The notes under the pieces are model-generated. The model was not told the origin of the DNA, ran no database searches, and saw only the letters and a list, made by a program, of their open reading frames with translations. Shown here piece by piece: positions 1 through 8,836 of a stretch of 64,000 nt of DNA. The DNA is taken from the NCBI RefSeq assembly GCF_004116455.1, contig NZ_PDJU01000002.1:340001-404000 (forward strand), given 5' to 3'. The first letter of the stretch is position 1. Every line of letters begins with the position of its first letter. Source of the stretch: Arcobacter sp. F155 (GTDB lineage: Bacteria > Campylobacterota > Campylobacteria > Campylobacterales > Arcobacteraceae). A program made the position numbers and the translations under genes.

Positions 1-13
1 AAAAGGAAAAAAA

Positions 14-244
14 GTGAAGCTTAGTATTTTTGTAGCACTTCTTTGTACATCACTGTTTGCAAACAATTACTACAACCAAGAAAAAGGTAAAATCGATATG
101 CATGGCGGAAAAGGTGATAAACTACTTGGAAACTCATCACACTTTTCAAATCAAAAAGGTCTTAACTCTTTACAAGACTTAACAATAAAAAAACCTAAAG
201 AACCTTCTAAACCAAAACAACCAACTATCAAAATAGAAAAATAA
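14..244 (+). CDS. Small secreted protein of unknown function
   Basis: A 76-residue protein beginning with GTG, with an A/G-rich ribosome binding site just upstream. Residues 1 to about 16 form a typical signal peptide (Lys, hydrophobic core, then SLFAN), so it is likely exported to the periplasm. The mature part is polar, with a Gly/Lys-rich stretch (HGGKGDK) and a Pro/Lys-rich tail. No domain is recognised. It is followed by the promoter of the peroxiredoxin operon and seems to be its own transcription unit or the end of one that begins outside the window. Confidence 0.6.
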   Translation: MKLSIFVALLCTSLFANNYYNQEKGKIDMHGGKGDKLLGNSSHFSNQKGLNSLQDLTIKKPKEPSKPKQPTIKIEK

Positions 245-259
245 TTTTTTTAAAAGTTC

Positions 260-288
260 TTGACAAGATTGAAAAATCTTGTTAATAT
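260..288 (+). promoter_or_regulatory. Sigma-70 promoter of the peroxiredoxin-tetR operon
   Basis: TTGACA at 260-265 and TAATAT at 283-288 are separated by 17 bases, a near-consensus sigma-70 promoter. The spacer itself is an 8-bp inverted repeat, ACAAGATT and AATCTTGT (263-270 and 275-282), which could be a second binding site or a weak terminator for the preceding gene. The predicted start of transcription falls in or beside the operator at 295-310. Confidence 0.7.
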
Positions 289-294
289 TTCAAC

Positions 295-310
295 AGACCA
301 ACTGGTCGGT
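295..310 (+). promoter_or_regulatory. Palindromic operator for the TetR/NemR-like regulator
   Basis: The sequence AGACCAACTGGTCGGT contains the inverted repeat GACCA-AC-TGGTC. It resembles the E. coli NemR box (AGACC, four bases, GGTCT), as I recall it. It lies just downstream of the -10 element, where a bound repressor would block initiation. The TetR gene at 995 is in the operon this promoter drives, so autorepression is the simple reading. Confidence 0.65.
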
Positions 311-332
311 TTTATTTTAAAAGGAAAAAATC

Positions 333-986
333 ATGTCTAGATTATTAGATGAAATCAAAAAATACCAAGAAGCTTTTAAAGAGAAAGTTCCAGAAGATAT
401 TCAAAAAATTATGTTAGATGCAACGGAAGAGTTAAAAAGATTAAGTCTTTCAAAAGATGCACTAAAAGTAAGTGACAAAGCAATCAACTTTGAACTACCA
501 AATGCAGTTAATAAACATGTTTCACTAAAAAAAGCTTTAGAAAACAATGAGTTTGTAGTAATAAACTTCTACAGAGGTCAATGGTGCCCTTATTGTAATT
601 TAGAACTAAAAGCTTTACAAACTATCAATGAAGAACTTGCAAAATTAAATACAAAAATCATAGCTATTTCTCCACAAACTCCTGATTCATCTCTTTCAAC
701 AAAAGAGAAAAATGAGTTAGCATTTGAGGTTTTAAGTGATAAAGAAAACAAGGTTGCAAAAGAGTATGGACTAGTATTTTCTCTTGCTGAAGAATTAAGA
801 CCTATCTATAAAAGTTTTGGAATAGATATTGAAAGTTCAAATAAAGAGGACTCATACGAACTGCCGATGCCAGCAACATATATCATAAATAAAAACCAAG
901 AAATAATCTACAGTTTCATAGATGAAGATTATACTAAACGAAGCGAACCTCAAACAATATTGGATATAATACAGAAAAATTCATAA
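333..986 (+). CDS. Peroxiredoxin-like AhpC/TSA family protein
   Basis: A thioredoxin-fold protein of 217 residues. An N-terminal helical part (about 1-45) precedes an AhpC/TSA domain (about 45-195). The active site is FYRGQWCPYC, with Cys85 and Cys88; the Thr of classical TxxC peroxiredoxins is missing and the CxxC arrangement suggests a peroxiredoxin-like reductase acting on peroxides or other electrophiles. No signal peptide, so cytoplasmic. It is the first gene of an operon with a NemR-like regulator, exonuclease III and a methyltransferase, which points to a reactive oxygen or electrophile response. The substrate is inferred, not shown. Confidence 0.85.
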   Translation: MSRLLDEIKKYQEAFKEKVPEDIQKIMLDATEELKRLSLSKDALKVSDKAINFELPNAVNKHVSLKKALENNEFVVINFYRGQWCPYCNLELKALQTINEELAKLNTKIIAISPQTPDSSLSTKEKNELAFEVLSDKENKVAKEYGLVFSLAEELRPIYKSFGIDIESSNKEDSYELPMPATYIINKNQEIIYSFIDEDYTKRSEPQTILDIIQKNS

Positions 987-994
987 GAGGTTTA

Positions 995-1567
995 ATGAGT
1001 ACGGTAAGAGAGAAATTGATAGAAGCTACCTTTGAAGAAGTCTTTACAAAAGGCTACAACGGAGCTTCACTAGCAAATATTTTAAATCGTGCAGAAGTAA
1101 AAAAAGGAGCTATGTACCACTACTTCTCTTCAAAAAAAGAGATGGTACTTGCTATGATAAAAGAGCAACAACAAACAAGAATAGAAAGAAAATGGAAACC
1201 ACTAATAGATGAAAAAGAGGATACTATCTCTGTCTTAACATCTATTTTGTTAGATACTAAAAGTTGGGATTTAACAAATGGTTGTGCCTTTGGAAACTTG
1301 ATGCAAGAGTCTTTTGACCAAGATGAAGACTTCGCTTTAGTTTTAGAAGAAATACTTCAAAACTGGAAAAATCTATTTATAGATGCACTTAATAAAGCAC
1401 TTAAAAACAATCAATTAAAAGAAAATACAAATATACAACAGTGCGCTACTTTTATAATAGCTACTTTAGAAGGAGCTATTCTTCTTAGCAAAAAATCAAA
1501 AGATTCACAAAACTATGAAGACTGCATGTCTCAACTAACTATCTTTTTAAACTCTCTTAAAAAATAA
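995..1567 (+). CDS. TetR family transcriptional regulator, NemR-like
   Basis: A 190-residue repressor. Residues 1-55 are a TetR helix-turn-helix (VKKGAMYHYFSSKKEM contains the recognition helix). The ligand domain has the NGCAFGN segment with Cys97, a feature of the NemR-like branch, in which cysteine modification by electrophiles or hypochlorous acid releases the repressor. The gene starts 8 bases after the peroxiredoxin-like gene and shares its promoter, whose NemR-like box at 295-310 is the probable operator. Redox sensing is inferred from the family and the cysteine. Confidence 0.85.
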   Translation: MSTVREKLIEATFEEVFTKGYNGASLANILNRAEVKKGAMYHYFSSKKEMVLAMIKEQQQTRIERKWKPLIDEKEDTISVLTSILLDTKSWDLTNGCAFGNLMQESFDQDEDFALVLEEILQNWKNLFIDALNKALKNNQLKENTNIQQCATFIIATLEGAILLSKKSKDSQNYEDCMSQLTIFLNSLKK

Positions 1568-1576
1568 AGGAACTAT

Positions 1577-2368
1577 ATGTCGAAACAAAATTATAAATTT
1601 ATTTCATGGAACGTAAATGGTGTTAGAGCAGTTGATAAAAAAGAAGCACTTAAATGGGTAGATGATGCAAGTATTGATATTCTTGGATTACAAGAAACAA
1701 AAGCACAAGCAGAGCAAATCCCAGAAACTATTTTTGATAAAAACTATAAAAATCTTCATGTATCAAGTTCAGCTATAAAAGGAAGAAGTGGTGTTGCACT
1801 TTTTACTGATTTAGAGCCACACTTTACTTGTAACTGCCCGACTGTTGATATACTTGATGAAGGAAGAATCAACGAAGCTCACTTTAAACTTGGGGATAAA
1901 GAGATTGCTTACTTTAATGTATACTTCCCAAATGGACAATCAAAAGAAGAAAGACTTACATATAAAATGGAGTTTTACGATAGATTTTTGGAGCATTGTG
2001 AAAACCTAAAAAAAGAAGGAAAATCTATCATCGTATGTGGTGATGTAAATACTGCTCATAGAGAAATCGACCTAGCAAGACCAAAAGCAAATGAAAAGAC
2101 TTCTGGATTCTTACCTATGGAGAGAGAATGGATTGATAAGTTTTTAGCCCATGGTTATATTGATACTTTTAGACATATAAATGGTGATATGAAAGATTCA
2201 TATAGCTGGTGGAGTTATAGAGCAAATGCAAGAGCAAATAATGTTGGCTGGAGAATTGATTATTTCTATGTAAGTGAAGACTTAAAAGATAGTATCAAAA
2301 ATGCCTATATTATGGCAGAAGTAATGGGAAGTGACCATTGCCCTGTTGCTTTAGAGATAGAACTGTAA
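1577..2368 (+). CDS. xth: Exodeoxyribonuclease III (AP endonuclease)
   Basis: A 263-residue EEP-superfamily nuclease that cleaves abasic sites and removes 3' blocks in base excision repair. Visible motifs are SWNVNGVRA (11-18), LQETK with metal ligand Glu40, GDVNTAHREIDLARP, GWRIDYFY, and the C-terminal GSDHCPV with the catalytic Asp-His pair. Length fits the ExoIII/ExoA family. It starts 9 bases after the tetR gene. Its place in this operon suggests coordinated repair of oxidised DNA. Confidence 0.93.
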   Translation: MSKQNYKFISWNVNGVRAVDKKEALKWVDDASIDILGLQETKAQAEQIPETIFDKNYKNLHVSSSAIKGRSGVALFTDLEPHFTCNCPTVDILDEGRINEAHFKLGDKEIAYFNVYFPNGQSKEERLTYKMEFYDRFLEHCENLKKEGKSIIVCGDVNTAHREIDLARPKANEKTSGFLPMEREWIDKFLAHGYIDTFRHINGDMKDSYSWWSYRANARANNVGWRIDYFYVSEDLKDSIKNAYIMAEVMGSDHCPVALEIEL

Positions 2369-2377
2369 GGATACAAA

Positions 2378-3067
2378 ATGGAAGACTTAGACTTTCTAAA
2401 AAAAGAAACTTTTTCACCTGAAGAATATAAAAAGATGGTAAAAGTCTTCCAAGAAAATGACAACCCTACTGGCTGGTTTGATAAAATCTACCAAAGTGCA
2501 AATGGCGACTATAAAGAAGTTTTTTGGGCTGATTTAGAACCAAGCCCTTACTTAATCTCTTGGTTAAAAGAACAAAAAATCACAAAAGAAAATAAAACAG
2601 CTATTGTAATTGGTTGTGGAGTTGGAGATGATGCAGAAGCTTTAAGCTCTTTTGGTTTTGAAGTTACTGCTTTTGATATCTCCCCTACTGCAATAAATTT
2701 ATGCAAAAAAAGATTTCCTAAATCTAAAGTATCTTATATAGTTGCTGACCTTTTTGATTATCCAAAAGATTGGTTTGAAAGTTTTGATGTAGTTTATGAG
2801 TGTAACACTATTCAAGTATTGCCTGACCAATATAGAAAAAAAGCAAGAAAAGCTATGAGTTCTCTTTTAGCAAAAGATGGATATATCTTAGTATCATGTA
2901 GAAGTAGAGAAGAAGGAACTATGTTAGATGTAATTCCTCTTCCCTTATCAAAATCAGAAATGGACGAATTTGTCACTCTTGATAAGCTTACTGAAGTAAG
3001 CTTTTTAGCCTATGATGATACGCAGGAACCTCCTGTACCTCACTTTTTTGGGATATATAAAAAATAA
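2378..3067 (+). CDS. SAM-dependent class I methyltransferase
   Basis: A 229-residue cytoplasmic protein with a Rossmann methyltransferase core. Motif I is VIGCGVGDDAEAL, followed by the acidic end of strand 2 (VTAFDIS), which binds the ribose of SAM, and motif IV-like YECNTIQVLP. The layout resembles thiopurine/tellurite (TPMT/TehB) type methyltransferases that act on small molecules. It is the last gene of the operon starting at 333, 9 bases after xth. The substrate cannot be told from sequence; detoxification of an electrophile or xenobiotic would fit the neighbours. Confidence 0.85.
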   Translation: MEDLDFLKKETFSPEEYKKMVKVFQENDNPTGWFDKIYQSANGDYKEVFWADLEPSPYLISWLKEQKITKENKTAIVIGCGVGDDAEALSSFGFEVTAFDISPTAINLCKKRFPKSKVSYIVADLFDYPKDWFESFDVVYECNTIQVLPDQYRKKARKAMSSLLAKDGYILVSCRSREEGTMLDVIPLPLSKSEMDEFVTLDKLTEVSFLAYDDTQEPPVPHFFGIYKK

Positions 3068-3272
3068 TAATACCCTAAAATAAAATTCTTCCTATTTCAA
3101 GAAATAACCCGCTAATAAAATATAAATAAATTCATTATAAAAATATCATTACAAATTACTTAACTTAATAAAAGATTAATTTTATTCAATAATAAAGATA
3201 TTTTATTTATTTTAATTTTCAATTAATAAAAATTATCCTATGATTTTATTTATCTACTAAAAGGAGAGAATA

Positions 3273-4304
3273 ATGAAAACTAAAAGTGTAGTTTTAAGTT
3301 TAGCGTTAGTAGGTGTAAGTGCATTCGCTTCAAGTGATATGCAACTTATAAACAAAGTTAAAAAAGCAGGTGTTAAAGCAATACCTCAAAGTCAATTAGA
3401 AGTTTTAAAACTTGTAGATGACCCCAACAACCCAATTACTGAGAAGAAAGTTGAGTTAGGAAAGAAGTTATACTTTGAACCAAGACTATCAAAAAGTGGT
3501 CTTATTTCATGTAATACATGTCACAACCTTGGTATGGGTGGAGCTGATGGTGTAGCAGCAGCTGTAGGACATAAGTGGACACCAAATCCAGCTCACTTAA
3601 ACTCACCAACTGTTTATAACTCAGTTTTAAACAAAGTGCAGTTTTGGGATGGAAGAAGTCCTCACTTAGAAGACCAAGCACAAGGACCTATTCAAGCTGG
3701 ACCAGAAATGGCAGCACCGAAAAGTTTAGTTGAAGCTAGAGTTACTTCTATGCCAGCATATGTTGAAGAGTTCAAAGATGCTTATGGTGATGATGTAAAA
3801 ATCGACTTCAAACTTATTGCAGATACAATTGCAGTATTTGAAAGAACATTAGTTACTCCATCAAGATTTGATGAGTTTATGCATGGAGATTTAGATGCTC
3901 TAACTCCTGCTGAAAAAGAAGGTTTAAATCTATTTGTGGACAAAGGCTGTGTATCATGCCACAATGACATAGGTTTAGGTGGAACAATGCAACCATTCCA
4001 AGTAGCAAAAAAATATAAATTTGCTTCTTTAGGTGGATTCCAAGGTGATAAAAATGGTATGGTAAAAACACCAACACTTAGAAACATCGAAGAGACAGCA
4101 CCATATTTCCATAATGGAGCTATTTGGTCACTTGCAGATGCAGTAAAAGAGATGGGTTCTGTACAACTTGGTATCAATATCTCTGATAAAGAGTCTAAAA
4201 AGATTACTACTTTCTTAAAAGCTCTTACAGGTGATAAACCAGATATTTCATATCCTCAGTTACCAGTGAGTAGTTCAAAAACTCCAAAACCTGATATGAA
4301 CTAA
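3273..4304 (+). CDS. ccpA: Di-haem cytochrome c peroxidase
   Basis: A periplasmic enzyme that reduces hydrogen peroxide to water with electrons from cytochrome c. Signal peptide at residues 1 to about 19 (ALVGVSAFAS). Two haem c sites: CNTCH at 80-84 and CVSCH at 226-230, the MauG/CcpA pattern. The 343-residue length is normal. A strong AAAAGGAGAG ribosome binding site precedes the ATG. It stands alone after about 205 bases of very AT-rich DNA, which probably hold its promoter. Its stop overlaps the end of the convergent radical SAM gene by 4 bases. Confidence 0.95.
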   Translation: MKTKSVVLSLALVGVSAFASSDMQLINKVKKAGVKAIPQSQLEVLKLVDDPNNPITEKKVELGKKLYFEPRLSKSGLISCNTCHNLGMGGADGVAAAVGHKWTPNPAHLNSPTVYNSVLNKVQFWDGRSPHLEDQAQGPIQAGPEMAAPKSLVEARVTSMPAYVEEFKDAYGDDVKIDFKLIADTIAVFERTLVTPSRFDEFMHGDLDALTPAEKEGLNLFVDKGCVSCHNDIGLGGTMQPFQVAKKYKFASLGGFQGDKNGMVKTPTLRNIEETAPYFHNGAIWSLADAVKEMGSVQLGINISDKESKKITTFLKALTGDKPDISYPQLPVSSSKTPKPDMN

Positions 4305-5188
4305 AAACCTCTTAAAAACATTGGTCTTAGCATAGAAGAGTCTTCTATTGCTAGGCTCAATGTCCCTATTAAATCCTCTTTATTTCTAGGAAGTGTTCCT
4401 TTTAAAGGTAAGGCATTTGAAGCGTGGTTAGACCTAAATACAATAGGCTTTTTAGGATTGATTAAAGATATCAAGCTTCTTTGTTCTTCTAACATATCTT
4501 TATCATCACAAAAAACAAACTCACTATTTTTCTTCTCAAATCTTTTGAAAAAGTTATCCTCTTTTGTACTTGTAAGTCCAAGCTGCAAAGTAGATAGATA
4601 GTTAATATGTTCACATTTATTGATAAGTTTTGCACTATCTTCAATATGTTCTTTTGATAGATTTTTACCACCAAGCCCTAAGATAAGAGTTGCTGATATT
4701 TTCATATTTGCTTTTGTTGCTTTATTTAGACCTTCTACCATTTTGTCAGGATTCATAGGTTTATTTACATATTTTAGTAACTCATGATTTCCACTTTCAA
4801 TTCCATAATAAACCAAAGATAAACCATGCTCTCTTAAAAGATTTAACTCTTCTTGTGATTTTTGTAAAAGGTTATAAGGACTTGCATAAGAAGAGACTCT
4901 TTGAAGTTTTGGAAAACTCTTTTTTAGATAAGTTAAAACCTCAACTAAAAAAGAAGTATCACAAGCTAATGCATCACCATCTGCTAAAAATACTCTTCTT
5001 TCGTCAGAGTAAACAGACATACTATCTATGTCTTTAAATATTTCGTCTAAATTTCTAGTTTGGAAAGTTTTTGTTTCATACATAGAGCAAAAGCTACACT
5101 TGTTGTATGAACAACCAAGTGTAACTTGTATGATTATTGAATTTGCCTCTGCAGGAGGTCTATATACAGGTTCGTGATAGTTTATCAT
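4301..5188 (-). CDS. Radical SAM protein
   Basis: A 295-residue enzyme with the iron-sulphur motif CSYNKCSFC (Cys26, Cys31, Cys34; CX4CX2C spacing), followed by SMYETK, a layout seen in a B12-independent radical SAM family distantly like HemN/Elp3. Other core motifs are FLADGDAL and YYGIESGNHELL (SAM binding) and ATLILGLGG. The N terminus (YHEPVYRPP) is typical of this family. The reaction is unknown. Its ATG overlaps the stop of the upstream PsiE-like gene by 4 bases, so it belongs to that operon. Confidence 0.85.
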   Translation of the reverse strand: MINYHEPVYRPPAEANSIIIQVTLGCSYNKCSFCSMYETKTFQTRNLDEIFKDIDSMSVYSDERRVFLADGDALACDTSFLVEVLTYLKKSFPKLQRVSSYASPYNLLQKSQEELNLLREHGLSLVYYGIESGNHELLKYVNKPMNPDKMVEGLNKATKANMKISATLILGLGGKNLSKEHIEDSAKLINKCEHINYLSTLQLGLTSTKEDNFFKRFEKKNSEFVFCDDKDMLEEQRSLISLINPKKPIVFRSNHASNALPLKGTLPRNKEDLIGTLSLAIEDSSMLRPMFLRGF

Positions 5189-5610
5189 TTACTACTGTTT
5201 TGTTTTTTCATCTTGTCAATAAGATATTTTGGTGCAGTTTTAATAGATAAATACCTTACTACAAATAAGAAGATAATTACCCCAGAGATAATCATAATAT
5301 TATAGTTTAAACTACTTGCCCAAAGTGCTTCAATAGAATCTATCTTTTCATTGTTGATTTTCACTAGATTTACTATTAGCTCCCTTAAAGCTAAGATAAT
5401 AAATGCATCAACTAAAAAAGAGATAACAACCCTTTGTTCTCTGATATAGTTTACCACTGCCCTTACGATTTCAAGATAGATAATAAAATACAGCATATAG
5501 ATTATAAACTCTAACATCATATCTAAAGCCATTGCAGCTAAAAATAGTACTGATGCAAAAAGAATCTCTATATAAAATTTATCTTGAAAAAATCGCATAA
5601 ATCTTCTCAT
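5185..5610 (-). CDS. PsiE-like membrane protein
   Basis: A 141-residue inner membrane protein with about four hydrophobic segments: residues about 13-32, 33-52, 63-85 and 108-125. The segment EIVRAVVNYIREQRVVISFLV and the following ILALRELIV match the phosphate-starvation-inducible PsiE domain. Its biochemical role is not known in the family. It lies between an ADP-ribosylglycohydrolase-like gene and a radical SAM gene in one minus-strand operon. The family call is from pattern memory and moderately sure. Confidence 0.65.
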   Translation of the reverse strand: MRRFMRFFQDKFYIEILFASVLFLAAMALDMMLEFIIYMLYFIIYLEIVRAVVNYIREQRVVISFLVDAFIILALRELIVNLVKINNEKIDSIEALWASSLNYNIMIISGVIIFLFVVRYLSIKTAPKYLIDKMKKQNSSK

Positions 5611-5626
5611 CCGTGTCCTTTTCTTT

Positions 5627-6493
5627 TTATATAATTGTTGCTCTAATACTTAACCATGAAGGTGGTATTTGAGTTAGTTTTTTATCTTCTTGTGCCATAA
5701 AGATAAGTGTTGCAATCATTGCTCTTGCACTTGTTTCCCCACCTGCTTTTGCATTGCAAACAAGCATATCTTTTAGATTGTCATACTTACTTAAAAGATG
5801 TATCACACCTTGGAAACCACCATTTATATCACAAGCAGGTCCAAAGTTTCTGATTGCTACTGAGGTATCTTCTGTCTTTGAAGCAAGTCCACTATTTATA
5901 TAGCCTTGGAACTTTGAGTCAAACTCTTCTTTTAACTCTTCAATAGCTTTTAAAATCTCTTTTCTTTCTAAAACCTCAACTAAAAGTTTTGCAAAGAATC
6001 TTGAAGCAATTAAAGCTTCATTTGAGTTGTGAGTTACTTGTACAAAGTTTTCTACGTTTTCTAAGAACTCTTTTTTATCTTTTGATACAAGTAACAATGG
6101 AGCAACTCTTCCAACTACTGATAAATCAGTTGATTCTGAACCTGTAGGAGATAAACCTTCATTGATATTTGCTAAAGTATCTCTCGATGCACCATCAATA
6201 TAGCCATTGTAGCACTGCATCCTGTCAAACCAGTATTTTGTATACTCATTTACATCAAATGTTTCTTTGTTTTGTAAGAAATTATATAACCAAAGTATTT
6301 GGTCGCCATAATGAGTAAACTCACCTGCTTTTCTACCTTTGTGCCATAAAGCTTTTGCATCATTTAACTCATTCCAATCTACATCAAGATTTAATAACTG
6401 TTTTTCATCATAAACCCAATGTGACCCTAAAGAGTATGAGTCAGCAACTAAAGTACTTAATATCAACTCTTTTGCATTTCTAATATCATTCAT
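5627..6493 (-). CDS. ADP-ribosylglycohydrolase family protein
   Basis: A 288-residue, mostly helical cytoplasmic protein. The opening (ILSTLVADSYSLGSHWVYD), the middle YIDGASRDT and the late KAGGETSARAMIATLIF resemble the ARH/DraG fold, where such loops hold magnesium and ADP-ribose. The N-terminal GDALG-type acidic pair of classical ARH enzymes is altered to VADSYSLG, so activity on ADP-ribose is uncertain. It lies 12 bases after the J-domain gene and 16 before the PsiE-like gene. Confidence 0.7.
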   Translation of the reverse strand: MNDIRNAKELILSTLVADSYSLGSHWVYDEKQLLNLDVDWNELNDAKALWHKGRKAGEFTHYGDQILWLYNFLQNKETFDVNEYTKYWFDRMQCYNGYIDGASRDTLANINEGLSPTGSESTDLSVVGRVAPLLLVSKDKKEFLENVENFVQVTHNSNEALIASRFFAKLLVEVLERKEILKAIEELKEEFDSKFQGYINSGLASKTEDTSVAIRNFGPACDINGGFQGVIHLLSKYDNLKDMLVCNAKAGGETSARAMIATLIFMAQEDKKLTQIPPSWLSIRATII

Positions 6494-6505
6494 ACAAGTT
6501 CCTTA

Positions 6506-6772
6506 TTATTTGTTCCAGTTTTTATAGTTGGTAAATGGAGGAAACTGAGCTTTAAACTCTTCTTCATCAAATGAATACCTGAAGGAATCAATATATGTAT
6601 TCAAAAGTTCATATGACTCTTGCAGTTGTTGAAACTTTTCATCACTTCCTTCTGGCATATCAGGATGTAACTTTTTTGACAACTTTAAATATTTTTGTTT
6701 TAACTCTTTTTTTGAAGTTCCTGTTAAAATTCCAAAAAGATCAACAGCTTTTTCAAACTCTTCATAATCCAT
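6506..6772 (-). CDS. Short J-domain (DnaJ-like) protein
   Basis: An 88-residue protein that is little more than a J-domain: helix II KELKQKYLKLSKKL, the HPD motif (HPDMPEG), and helix III EKFQQLQESYELLNTY. The HPD triad stimulates Hsp70 ATPase, so it probably directs DnaK to a specific client. It has no Gly/Phe region or zinc fingers. First gene of the minus-strand operon that ends with the radical SAM gene; its promoter should lie in the AT-rich 165-base gap shared with the divergent histidine kinase. Confidence 0.8.
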   Translation of the reverse strand: MDYEEFEKAVDLFGILTGTSKKELKQKYLKLSKKLHPDMPEGSDEKFQQLQESYELLNTYIDSFRYSFDEEEFKAQFPPFTNYKNWNK

Positions 6773-6937
6773 ATAAATTCCCTATATTACATTAATCTAT
6801 TATAATATAATCATACTTTATAATTATTAATATTTTATTAAAATCATATATCTAACTTTGAAGCTTTAGAGATATCTAGTATTTATACAACAAATGCTAT
6901 CTAAATGATATTATTATATGTTATACTTTAGTTACAA

Positions 6938-8740
6938 ATGAAATACTATGAAAGATTTACCATGAACAAGTCAATAGTTACTCGGTTTATTTTTGTTTAT
7001 ATTTTCTTCTTACTAACAATAACTACAATATTTTATTTTAATTACCAAAAAACAATAGAAAATCACTTTCAAAAAACTACTAAAGAAAGCTTTTCAGAAT
7101 ACAAAGCTGTATATGACAGAAACAAACAAATAGCTGATTTGATTTTTCAATCAGAAATCAATACAAATAAAATACTTACTATTTTTAAAGATGCTTACCT
7201 TTCAAATAAAGAGCAAAGAGATGAGATAAGAAAAGAGTTATATGAAGTGCTAAAAGAAAAGTACTACAAACTAAAAGCTTTTAATCTAAGACAACTACAC
7301 TTTCACCTACCAAATAATGATTCTTTTTTAAGAATGCATAGACCTCAAAAATATGGTGACAATCTCTCTCACATAAGTGAAACTGTTAGATATGTAAACC
7401 AAAACAAAAAATATATCCATGGTTTTGAAGAAGGGAGAATCTTCAATGGCTTTAGATTTATTTATCCTCTGTTTTTTAGAAATATGCATATTGGAAGTGT
7501 AGAGATATCTTTTAACTCCCTTGCAATGATAAAGGCTATAAAAGAGACTTACAACAAAAATTCTCACTTTCTTATCAAAAAAGATGTAGTAGATAAAAAA
7601 CTATTTGAAGATGAAAAATCTAACTATCTTCAAAGTCAATACAAAGAGTTTTATTATGAAAAAGAGATTGTATCTTATCACAAGCCTTTACTTATTAAAA
7701 ATAATACTAAACAACTAACTAAAAAAATCTATGAGGGGGAACCTTTTTCTATTTTCCTTGAAAAATACAATATTATAAAAACTTTTATTCCTATAAAAAA
7801 CCCCATAAATAAAGAAGTTGTTGCAGTTTTATTTATCTGCAAAAGTGATAGTTTTATTAATAAAGAGTTTAAAGATATAGTTATTTTATTTATTTGTACT
7901 TTCTTTGGTATATCTTTAATTTTCTACTTATTTTACTTACAAAAAAGAGCAAATGAAAAACTAAAAAAAATCAATAATGAACTAGATAGAAGAGTTGATT
8001 TAGAGATAAAAAGAAATAGAAAAAAAGATATCTCCCTTCTAAAACAATCAAAAATGGCAGCTATTACTGAAATGCTTGCACATATTGCCCACCAATGGAG
8101 ACAACCTTTAAATGTCATTTCTACAAGTTCAAGTGGACTTATCTTGCATAAAGAGATGGGAAAATTAGATGATAAAAGTTTTGAGTTATATACAAAATCT
8201 ATTAGTGAGCAAGTTCAATACTTATCTAAAACAATTGACAAGTTTAAAGAGTTTGTAAAAGACCAAGAAGATGAAAAGAAAACTATTTGTTTACAGAAAA
8301 AAGTAGATGAGATAATTGAAATAGTTCAAGCAAGTTTTGAAGATGAAGGAATTGAAATTATCAAAAAGTTTAAAAAAGAAAACCTTTTTGTATCAATACA
8401 TACAGGAGACTTAATCCAAGTAGTTTTAAATATTCTAAATAATGCAAAAGATGCACTTATAAAAAACAACCCTAAGAAAAAAAGAATAATTATCACAATA
8501 AAAAGAAAGAAAAATGGTAATGTTTTATTAGCTATTTATGATAATGCAGGAGGAATACCTCAAGAGTATGCTGAAAAAGTATTTGACCCTTATTTTACTA
8601 CAAAACATGAAGCTGTAGGCACAGGAATTAGTCTATATTTGAGTTATGAAATTATTACAAATCAAGAAAAAGGTAAGATATATTTTAAAAATAAAGATGA
8701 AGGTACCAAATTTTATTTAGAGCTTAAGGAATCGATTTAA
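6938..8740 (+). CDS. Sensor histidine kinase with periplasmic Cache-like domain
   Basis: A 600-residue inner membrane kinase. TM1 is at about residues 15-33, TM2 at about 310-330. The periplasmic part between them carries LHFHLPNNDSFLRMHRP and ISETVRYVNQN, the pattern of double Cache domains of the dCache_3 type. After a short coiled linker comes the HisKA-like box AHIAHQWRQPLN with phospho-His385, then HATPase motifs NILNNAKDAL, DNAGGIP and GTGISLYLS. No response regulator gene lies beside it. ATG at 6938 and ATG at 6962 are both possible starts; neither has a clear ribosome binding site. Confidence 0.88.
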   Translation: MKYYERFTMNKSIVTRFIFVYIFFLLTITTIFYFNYQKTIENHFQKTTKESFSEYKAVYDRNKQIADLIFQSEINTNKILTIFKDAYLSNKEQRDEIRKELYEVLKEKYYKLKAFNLRQLHFHLPNNDSFLRMHRPQKYGDNLSHISETVRYVNQNKKYIHGFEEGRIFNGFRFIYPLFFRNMHIGSVEISFNSLAMIKAIKETYNKNSHFLIKKDVVDKKLFEDEKSNYLQSQYKEFYYEKEIVSYHKPLLIKNNTKQLTKKIYEGEPFSIFLEKYNIIKTFIPIKNPINKEVVAVLFICKSDSFINKEFKDIVILFICTFFGISLIFYLFYLQKRANEKLKKINNELDRRVDLEIKRNRKKDISLLKQSKMAAITEMLAHIAHQWRQPLNVISTSSSGLILHKEMGKLDDKSFELYTKSISEQVQYLSKTIDKFKEFVKDQEDEKKTICLQKKVDEIIEIVQASFEDEGIEIIKKFKKENLFVSIHTGDLIQVVLNILNNAKDALIKNNPKKKRIIITIKRKKNGNVLLAIYDNAGGIPQEYAEKVFDPYFTTKHEAVGTGISLYLSYEIITNQEKGKIYFKNKDEGTKFYLELKESI

Positions 8741-8836
8741 ACGTCCTTATATAATTATTTAAGAAAGATATTTATTATAATATTATATTATTATGATAAT
8801 TGTTACAAATGTGACTAAAACTTAAAAAGGACGTTA

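Noticed and set aside
3782..4177. A 131-codon reading frame antisense to the cytochrome c peroxidase gene
   Set aside because: It lies wholly inside a well-supported gene, has no ribosome binding site and shows no domain; it is a shadow.
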